Positions 56,698-64,000 of a stretch of DNA of 64,000 nt are shown one piece after another; position 1 is the stretch's first letter, and every line of letters starts with the position of its first letter. The stretch covers positions 2,160,488 to 2,224,487 of the forward strand of contig SCFE01000050.1 of assembly GCA_004352715.1 (NCBI GenBank), in the 5' to 3' direction. The notes beneath the pieces are model-generated. The model worked only from the letters and a program-made list of their open reading frames with translations, was not told the origin of the DNA and did not search any database. This DNA is from Hofstenia miamia (lineage: Eukaryota > Xenacoelomorpha > Acoela). A program made the translations under genes and the position numbers.

Positions 56698-57167
56698 NNN
56701 NNNNNNNNNNNNNNNNNNNNNNNNNNNNNNNNNNNNNNNNNNNNNNNNNNNNNNNNNNNNNNNNNNNNNNNNNNNNNNNNNNNNNNNNNNNNNNNNNNNN
56801 NNNNNNNNNNNNNNNNNNNNNNNNNNNNNNNNNNNNNNNNNNNNNNNNNNNNNNNNNNNNNNNNNNNNNNNNNNNNNNNNNNNNNNNNNNNNNNNNNNNN
56901 NNNNNNNNNNNNNNNNNNNNNNNNNNNNNNNNNNNNNNNNNNNNNNNNNNNNNNNNNNNNNNNNNNNNNNNNNNNNNNNNNNNNNNNNNNNNNNNNNNNN
57001 NNNNNNNNNNNNNNNNNNNNNNNNNNNNNNNNNNNNNNNNNNNNNNNNNNNNNNNNNNNNNNNNNNNNNNNNNNNNNNNNNNNNNNNNNNNNNNNNNNNN
57101 NNNNNNNNNNNNNNNNNNNNNNNNNNNNNNNNNNNNNNNNNNNNNNNNNNNNNNNNNNNNNNNNNNN
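56698..57167. other. Assembly gap (N), 470 bp
   Basis: Gap flanked on both sides by GACAAAGCGACTC repeats. Content unknown. Confidence 0.95.
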
Positions 57168-57660
57168 TTTTTTACACTAATTAGTCTTAGAAACAAATAT
57201 ATAGCAAAAACAATATATTTATCGTGATATTATCTGGTAAATAGAAGTTGTACATCAAAATAACATTAAATGCGCTAAATAAATATAAATGAGTTAGACA
57301 AAGCGACTACCATACTAAGCGACTCCGAAAATTAGACAAAGCGACTCTCATTTATATATATATATATATATATATTCTGTGTTTAAGCGTCTTTGGCCAT
57401 TTTGTTTTGTATGTGTTATTTTATATCCGTCATTAATTTTTAATCTTTGTAAACAATAGTAGCATTAGTTTATAATTGGTATAGCACTTCTGTAAAATAT
57501 GTTTATTATCAATTACTTAACTATTGTACATAGTAGTAAACTTTATCACTGGTACCTGTAAACTGATTGTAAATTCGTATATATTTACATTATAATTATT
57601 TAACCTGAAGTGATTTAATATAGCAAGAGCGTTCGTTTTAATTTCTTAGTATCAACCAAT
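57168..57660. repeat. AGACAAAGCGACTC repeats, (AT)n and noncoding DNA
   Basis: Three copies of TTAGACAAAGCGACT or AAGCGACTC occur at 57294-57350, then an (AT)n tract at 57353-57375. The remainder is noncoding. Confidence 0.5.
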
Positions 57661-58330
57661 ACACAAAAAACGCTTTAAATGAAATTATTGCTGCGGAAAT
57701 ACATAAGTTTTTTCCAAAATACAGATATTGGAAGAATTCCAAATGAAAACTCTTAAGCAAAAAGACTGTTAAATCAATTACAAAACAAAAGTGACAAAGT
57801 GGAATTTCTTGGTGCATTTGTTCAATTTAAATCAGAGGGGACAAAGGCATTCTTATTGTGCCAAATTCTTAAAAGTAACCCTAATTTATATCGATTTCTT
57901 AAAAAATTGGCATACTCTAAAAGAGTGGATTTTAAAAACAGATCAAAATACTATTGAAACATTAAAGATGGAAAAAAGAATTTTGCATCGTCAAAACTGC
58001 TTAAATAATACTCGACAGGAGAATGAAAGCTATATCAACCTAGGAAGACAAAAGGAGTATTGCAGAAAATCGTATTTTACAATAATAGATAGCAAATCAA
58101 TTCAAAAATCGATTTGATGTTAACAATAACAAGGGCTTAGCTATCTACAGAAGACTTGCTTTTAAATGACAATATTGATAAATCGATATTTGAAAATTAT
58201 AAAGAGTTTGATGTTGAATCACTTTCCCCATAATTCTCACAGTTTTTTACACATAGGAAAATAATGGAATTTTTTCAACCAAGTTAAGCAATTGTTGCCC
58301 AGCAACATTCTGAGGTGTTAAACATAATTT
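57661..58330 (+). pseudogene. Unidentified decayed coding sequence
   Basis: In shifting plus frames: NALNEIIAAEIHKFFPKYRY; NKSDKVEFLGAFVQFKSEGT, KAFLLCQILKSNPNLYRFLK and KLAYSKRVDFKNRSKYY; then TEDLLLNDNIDKSIFENYKE and FDVESLSP. Composition and amphipathic spacing look like former protein, interrupted by stops. I cannot name the family; a transposon origin is likely given the setting. Confidence 0.3.
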
Positions 58331-58679
58331 CAGAGCACTAAGAAGTTTAACAACTTGGTTGAGGATAAGGTTATCATATGATCATCTTGCGAAAGTCAAT
58401 TAATTGAATATGATTGGCTTATGAAACTATTTAACGTTTTACTTTAAGCTGTTATAGAATGTTGGTCATGCCATAACCATGCATTACATGTGCAGCGGGG
58501 AGGATTTGAATGTCAAACATGTATTCACAAAACCAACCAAATGCAATGAATTGGCATGCACAAGATGGGGATGTCACGGCCTTCTAAATATATATCGCAT
58601 TGATTGAGGACCACATTGAAGTAGTCAAAGCTCAATCATATAGCATTCTGCCCTTTTCACAAGGATCAACTACATTCCT
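58331..58679. other. Noncoding intron stretch
   Basis: No recognised gene. A segment starting near 58664 is duplicated at 53004-53150. Confidence 0.3.
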
Positions 58680-58925
58680 TTAGCCGAAATGATGTAGCAA
58701 TAGTTTGTTTCCCGTATTAAGACCCACAGAAATGCAATTGGCAAAAACATTGGGCAAAGCATTTTTAATTTCATAAACGATCTTTAAATGTTTGAAACAA
58801 AAACCATTGTTGAGCATCTCATCGTATATATCGTCGACACTGCTTGTATAGTTTAAAAGCAAAGCAATATATTCCCTGGAACACTTAGTAAAGCATTGTA
58901 AATTTCTTGTCATCAAACTTCGCAT
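58680..58925 (-). CDS. Small open frame of unknown function, 81 codons
   Basis: Minus strand, MRSLMTRNLQCFTKCSREYI, then YTSSVDDIYDEMLNNGFCF and KHLKIVYEIKNALPNVFAN, ending HHFG and a stop. No signal peptide or known domain. It lies within RPL23A intron 2 on the same strand and has no convincing splice site. The C-terminal half is also present in the copy at 53004-53150. It could be chance or a decayed exon. Confidence 0.2.
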   Translation of the reverse strand: MRSLMTRNLQCFTKCSREYIALLLNYTSSVDDIYDEMLNNGFCFKHLKIVYEIKNALPNVFANCISVGLNTGNKLLLHHFG

Positions 58926-58929
58926 AGCT

Positions 58930-60000
58930 ATGAAAATGGAAAATTACTTCCTTCAAATTCTAGTTGCGGGCGGAAGGTATGCAGCACTACTCGGACTCTG
59001 TGTTTTTTGCAAATAAGCCTACTCGCAAAAAACTTCATAAACACAAAAAAGCAAAGGTCTACAGCATTTTCGCAATTATAGTTTTAAGAAGGTGGTGCAT
59101 TATCAAATTTGTACGACCAATATCTAGCAAACAAGTTTGCCGAATGTTTGACAGTATATCACCCTAGCCAAACACATCGTCAACCCAGCATGCCAACTTT
59201 AGTGTAGTTGATATAAATCTATTACATACTTTATTCATTTCCGGGTTGTTAGGGCCTAGCGCAACATCTTAGCAACCAAAGAAGTGGTTATAACCATTAA
59301 AACCAGCACACCAACTTTAACGGGGAGAAATAAAAATTGGTCATATATATTTTTTAAAGCACTGGTGATTTTGGTTCACGTTATAATGAGTGCACAGCAT
59401 ATTGCGTTATCGAAGAATTAATAAACCATTTGATGATTTGCAACATTTAAAAGAATCGTTTAAACAAACTTGGTTTATACAGCCTCTTTATATCTTGCAA
59501 TGGTAATAATAATAGTAATAATAACAATAATAATAATCATAATAAACATAAAAATAATAATAATAGATAAAAAGCAGAATTCATAGACTGCAGACACAGG
59601 AAACAGGAGGATGCGTTGTTTAAGAAGACTAGCAGGCAACCACAAATCGATTTCCAGATTAGAAATTATGAAATTAGCTGGATAAAAAAGAAAACGAACC
59701 TTAGAAGACGATCGTGAGCCATTGATAGCGAGAGAATTTTAGGGAATCAAATATATCGAAATGATAGAAACCGAGTATCACATAGCTTCAACTTGGCAAT
59801 TTTAAACAAATGCTTTTCGATCATTTGCTTTTAAGTATGGTGGATTATCATTGATGATTAAGTTTCAATTTCAACCCTTCCTACTTTCTTGGTTCGTATT
59901 GCGAAAAATGAAATCCGATCATAGCAAAACATAAGGCACTTCACGAATTGCAATTTGCTTTACTCGTGCGAAAGTCTACATATATAAAATACTACAAAAA
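58930..60000. repeat. Noncoding intron stretch with (AAT)n microsatellite
   Basis: An imperfect AAT/ATA trinucleotide tract occupies about 59500-59565. The plus-strand frame at 58964-59167 has no domain. The left end of this stretch lies far from either splice site and shows nothing else. Confidence 0.5.
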
Positions 60001-60007
60001 TGTTTAC

Positions 60008-60337
60008 CTGTCTACAATAAAAACTAAAGTATTGTTATCTTCTATTTTTTTCATAGCGCTTTCCGTGGTTAAAGGATGTCGCAAAATCTTATATTTATCG
60101 AGAGCTATAGACTTTTGAACAGATTTTTTAATGTAGACTGGTCTTCGCGTTTGCTTTAATGTCTTAGGTCTTCTAAATGCTCGTACGGTGTAAACCTAAA
60201 TTCATAAAAAAATGTGAAAATGAATTAAACTCAAATACCTTTAAGGTTCGTTTTTTAGGTGCTCCACTTTTTGCGGCGGCTTTACTTTTCTTAGCCTTTG
60301 ATTTATCATGCGTAGTTGGCTTTTTGTTTGCTACCAT
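60008..60337 (-). CDS. RPL23A: Ribosomal protein L23a (uL23), exons 1 and 2
   Basis: Exon 1 (60239-60337) encodes [20 protein letters not shown] and on to KKRTLK, the basic N-terminal extension typical of eukaryotic L23a. A 43-bp intron (GTATTT...TTTAG, phase 0) follows. Exon 2 (60008-60195) encodes [20 protein letters not shown], then [20 protein letters not shown] and [14 protein letters not shown], with donor ACAG|GTAAAC. With exon 3 at 45198-45363 the protein is 150 residues (human L23a is 156). It belongs to the large ribosomal subunit at the polypeptide exit. The start is supported by family length and by the TTTTTAG just upstream of the ATG (6 nt), which could be a trans-splice or UTR acceptor. 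Intact, with no missing conserved block. Confidence 0.95.
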
Positions 60338-61093
60338 TGCGAACTAAAAACTATGATAATCTAAAAATGAAGCTTAGATAGGAGAAAAATATATGTTTTA
60401 GGCCAATTACGCTGAAATGAAGACTAGAGAACGTGAAGAACAACGAAATGAAGATGGTTGTTCGCTGCTATTTTTCGGTACATCTTTATTAATACTTTTC
60501 AGATGGATACAAGTTTTAAATAAGAACATGTGCTCTCAAAATGGTAAAGAAATTGGTTCAAAACGTCAATAATACGATCAAAACCAAATTTTAAATAAGG
60601 CTCGCTAAACTATCCAAAAATTTCAGTATATTCACTATTCGAATATGGGCACTAGAAAAACAAACGAACTTATTACGTTGATTTCGACAAACGCTGATTA
60701 GCTCGATATTCAAATACAAGTAAAATCTGAATAAAGTCTTCAATTATAGTTTACAACTTAAAAATGATTACGATAATTATTTCAAGCTAAAAATAGAATA
60801 CATGGAAACAATGCTATTTACAATAAAAATAGCAGAGGAGCAATACACAATTTAAATAAAATTTTATTATAAATTACGCAAAGTATAAGCAGTAATTGCT
60901 AACATTCCTTAATATTTTCATAACTGACTGTATTACTGCTTTAATTTAGATATCACTAAATTTCTCAATTTTCCATTCATTGTATGGTATCTAAAGTAAA
61001 CAGTTCTTAGTTTCAAGTATTGTTACAGGACCACTATGAGTTGATTAATTTTTAAAAAAATTTTAATTACTAAGTATTCACCACAATTATTAT
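60338..61093. other. RPL23A upstream region
   Basis: It should contain the RPL23A promoter. No TATA or TOP tract can be placed with confidence; a T-rich, AG-ending stretch directly precedes the ATG on the minus strand. Otherwise noncoding. Confidence 0.35.
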
Positions 61094-61519
61094 TTAACCC
61101 CTTCCCCATTTTGGACGAGTATACTCGTCCACGGAAGTTTGGTTTTTTTCCTAGTAGGACGAGTTAACTCGTCTTTTTTTACATTCAAAAAAAGCCAAGA
61201 ACGAGTCACCTCGTCATTGCGAGCGGGCTGTTTTTGAGATTGTCGTACATCTGGATTTAAGCCCCAGATAATTGTGTATTTATTTCCCTATGATTTGATA
61301 CTAATTTTAGCTTTCTACGATTAATTTGAAGGCCGATGAGTATACTCGTCCTTGTCAGAAATAGCTATTTCAATAATAATAAATTTTATAGAAAATATTA
61401 AAATTTTTGAAAAAAGATTTTAGTTAACTACAAGCAAAATACTTCTAATCAAAGTAGTAAAAAAATTCGGCAATTTTTTGAATGTTTGCGGGGGAGTTAT
61501 TCGGCGGGGAAGGGGTTAA
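61094..61519. mobile_element. piggyBac-type MITE with TTAA target sites and internal palindromes
   Basis: The body (61098-61515) is bordered by TTAA at 61094-61097 and 61516-61519, the piggyBac target duplication. The ends are perfect 10-bp inverted repeats CCCCTTCCCC/GGGGAAGGGG. Inside are four near-identical palindromes of the form GACGAGTNNACTCGTC: GGACGAGTATACTCGTCC at 61113, GACGAGTTAACTCGTC at 61158, ACGAGTCACCTCGTC at 61201 and GATGAGTATACTCGTC at 61335. It has no transposase frame and is therefore non-autonomous. Confidence 0.88.
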
Positions 61520-64000
61520 AGCATATTGTTGTTTGGCTAAAAATCTCAATAAACTGCCATCTCCAGCCCTATTTACCTAGAGAGAAAATGCCATATTACA
61601 TAAGGATATGCGTAAAACAATCCTCTTCAATTTGGTCTCAGCCATATTCCATGTTCTCCCGTCTTCACTTTCATCGGATAATCATATGTAATGTACAATT
61701 ATATATTACATAGAAAAGTAATTTTCCAGTCCTTAGAAAATAATTTTTCTGAAAAAACCAACTGTAAAAAACCGAATGTCCCTTTTGCGCGGTCTTTTTA
61801 TGAAAAATTTCGAAATATTCATACTGAAATTAAGAGTAGTCATTTAAAATTTTCGAAATATTCAAATTGTAACAATTGTTATTAATTCTGATTTATTGAA
61901 ATTGCAAGAATTATGCTTGGGATCATTTGGGGTAGAGTTTCAATACCAATAATATCAATAAAATTCAAAACTAACAAGAATCAAATCAGAGGAAACATAA
62001 TTATTATAATGCTTAATTCATTAAAATTGTAAATACTTAGTATTTTAAATAAAGTATTGCTTAATAGTTACTAAGTTGAAGAAAATCTATAGAAAACAGC
62101 ACATAGTAGGCAACCAAGCCTTAATTAAATATTTGAAAATTTTAGAACTTGTTAAATTTGAAAAATATAAATTTTTTGGTGAGAAAAAAATGGAAGCAAA
62201 CCATAGTTGTTTCTTACATTATTTTCAATTAGATTTTTGATCAATAGTAAATTTTGATTACTAGTAAATTCACTTTTGAGTTTTTCTCATTTAAAGTTTG
62301 TAAACTCATTTGAGTTCGAATTTTTCAAATTCAGAGAATATGAAACCCTGTTCTAAATGCTCCAAGGTGTTAAATTCAAAATAAGAATTTAGAATTGAAT
62401 AAAAGTTGTTAAAGGAGATATGAGTATTTTGAAATTGAGTTTGAGGTTTTCCTTTTAAAATTTGTAATCAAATATTTACTTAAAGAAAAATTCCAATTAA
62501 ATGCAGTTGTTTTTCAATCTTAACACAGCAGAGTCATTTCAAATAGTTTAAATTTTCCTAATTTTTCAAAATTTACAAATGTGACACTTAAAATATTGTC
62601 TAAGGTGTGTACTGTGGCATCAACTAATGCCTTCACAAAAATTTTCTTAATTAATAATTTAAAATTAAGAAATATCATATTGCACAATATCTACATGAAT
62701 TTGTAAATGCCTTGATTGATGTATTAAGGTTAGACAATATGTGCTATTTTTGAATGTATAAATATTCTGTTGTACAGTATTTCTGATTTTAATTATTAAT
62801 ATGTAAAAGGTCATGAGGCACCTGCTAGTATTTACAGTATGTTTTAGTGCTATATTTTGTTTATACATTACCTGTTTTTCTGTTTAAATACTTTGCTTTT
62901 GTTGAAAAAATTTTAATAGATTTTACTCAACCTTTACTTCTTGTTGCATATGTATTTCTGTAAAATGCTTTTCTAAACTATCTGATTGTTGCTGAGGGTG
63001 ACTTGTTCAGATACAACTTTACAACAGCACTTCAACAGGTTTAGGAATAGGGCTTTACACAACTGCTTGTAATTTATTATGTTTTATATCTTATTGCAGC
63101 ACCTAAATTGCATGAGCTGAAGCCTGTACTGAGTTTAGGTGTATTAGTGCATAGGGTACACTTTGCACCCAAGAACTTCTAGGGCTTCTCTCTTTCTTTA
63201 TTTAAATTAGAGCTCTGTCTAATGTGAGTCTTTCTAATAAGGTTCTTTGTTTTATATCAGCCAAGTAGAGCCATGCACCCCTCCCTTCCCTGATATCCTG
63301 GCTACCTTAACTTTTAGTAGGTATAGGCTCATTAAGCTCTGGAGTCAGGCCATTAATTATTGAGACATTAGCAAATCCTGGTGTTTATCAATGTGGATTT
63401 CCATGCCTATGCAATAGTACTGGCTTTTAAGACTTTATATTTTATGCAAAAAAAATGTCTATTTTAATCTCATTCCTGTTTTTCACTAAATTTTGGAAAT
63501 TGAAAGACATCATAGTAGAATGGGTTGAAAATTAGAACTTATTTTTTACAAAGTTATGATATTTTAAAAGTTTATAGTATTGTGAAAAAATTTCAAAATT
63601 CTAATTTCATGAAATGACTCAATTTTAAACTTCTAGGACAAAAAAGTTATTTTCAACTGATGTAGAAACTGTAGCTTAAAGCACTTGACCTTTCAAAATA
63701 TTTTTAAGTAATTTTTTGATTGAATTTCAGCATTAATTACTTTTCTTTAACTTTTAAAGTTTAAGTTTTGTGAAGTCATTCAAGTGCAAGTGTTTAAATT
63801 TTCTAAATACTTGAAAACACTGATTTGAACTCAATCAGAAAATTACTTTAAAATATTTGAAAAATGAATAATGTGTTAAATAGCTCAATCAAACTTGAAA
63901 TGGCACTCTGACTTTGATTTAACACTGAATTAAAACATCATTTTACTTAAAAGAAGTGATATATAAACTAACATTGGTAATCCAATTAAATGAACATCAA
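61520..64000. other. Noncoding stretch to the window end
   Basis: About 2.5 kb of AT-rich DNA with many short AAATTTTGAAAAT-like words. A moderately GC-richer patch lies at 63160-63400. Frames at 61486-61885 (plus) and 62665-62868 (minus) show no domain. No gene or element end is supported. Confidence 0.35.

Larger units (their letters stand above)
45364..60007 (-). other. RPL23A: RPL23A intron 2, 14,644 bp, transposon-filled
   Basis: The donor is GACAG|GTAAACA at 60007 and the acceptor TTTCTGTTTTAG at 45364; phase 2. It contains a tandem duplication, an intact-ended hAT, a Tc1 fragment, a piggyBac relic, at least four MITE copies, unidentified coding-like fragments and three assembly gaps. 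Because the two sides are joined across gaps and one visibly suspect join (53151), the length is that of the assembly and could be wrong, but both flanking exons are in the correct order and strand. Confidence 0.75.

Noticed and set aside
58964-59167. Plus-strand 67-codon lysine-rich frame
   Set aside because: No recognisable domain or splice context; probably chance.
1-64000. CRISPR arrays, bacterial operons, ribosome binding sites
   Set aside because: Introns, LINEs and GPCRs show this is animal nuclear DNA; no regularly spaced identical repeats were seen.

Overview
This is AT-rich, intron-bearing animal nuclear DNA from a draft scaffold. It has four long N gaps and six isolated single Ns. 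The evidence for an animal is a split ribosomal protein L23a gene, two rhodopsin-family seven-transmembrane receptor genes, a secreted PLAT-domain gene with a GTAAGT/TTTTAG intron, and a typical metazoan mix of decayed transposable elements (LINEs of L1/Tx1 and CR1-like type, Penelope, hAT, piggyBac, Tc1/mariner and several MITE families). The 43-bp first intron of RPL23A, the low GC and the intronless receptor genes would fit a flatworm such as a triclad. That is only a guess; nothing in the window fixes the phylum.

Layout. 0-6.4 kb: interspersed repeats, a CR1-like reverse transcriptase (RT) fragment and a decayed minus-strand hAT transposase. 6.5-11.1 kb: a nearly full-length but frameshifted L1/Tx1-type LINE on the plus strand (ORF1, endonuclease, RT, C-terminal CCHC). 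11.85-13.45 kb: a large imperfect inverted repeat (foldback) with another LINE tail inside one arm. 14.6-21 kb: two tandem, intronless class A GPCR paralogues on the minus strand. 22.2-23.6 kb: a possible F-box gene. 26-26.65 kb: a two-exon secreted PLAT-domain gene. 27.7-32.9 kb: LINE fragments, two of them head to head. 34.4-35.9 kb: an (AT)n tract, a dispersed repeat interrupted by a Tc1-type MITE, and a Penelope GIY-YIG fragment. 36.4-38.4 kb: a two-exon gene for a heavily N-glycosylated secreted protein with a GPI-type tail. 38.4-45.2 kb: repeats and MITEs.

45.2-60.34 kb: RPL23A on the minus strand. Its first two exons lie at 60.0-60.3 kb and its last at 45.2-45.4 kb, so intron 2 is about 14.6 kb. 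That intron holds a hAT element with perfect target-site duplications, a Tc1 fragment, a piggyBac transposase relic, several MITEs and three of the four long gaps. 61.1-61.5 kb: a TTAA-flanked piggyBac-type MITE with four internal palindromes. The rest is AT-rich noncoding DNA.

The host genes are unrelated to one another and form no operon. Most long open frames here are transposon remains or chance. The most useful results are genes seen only by joining exons: RPL23A, the PLAT gene and the glycoprotein gene.
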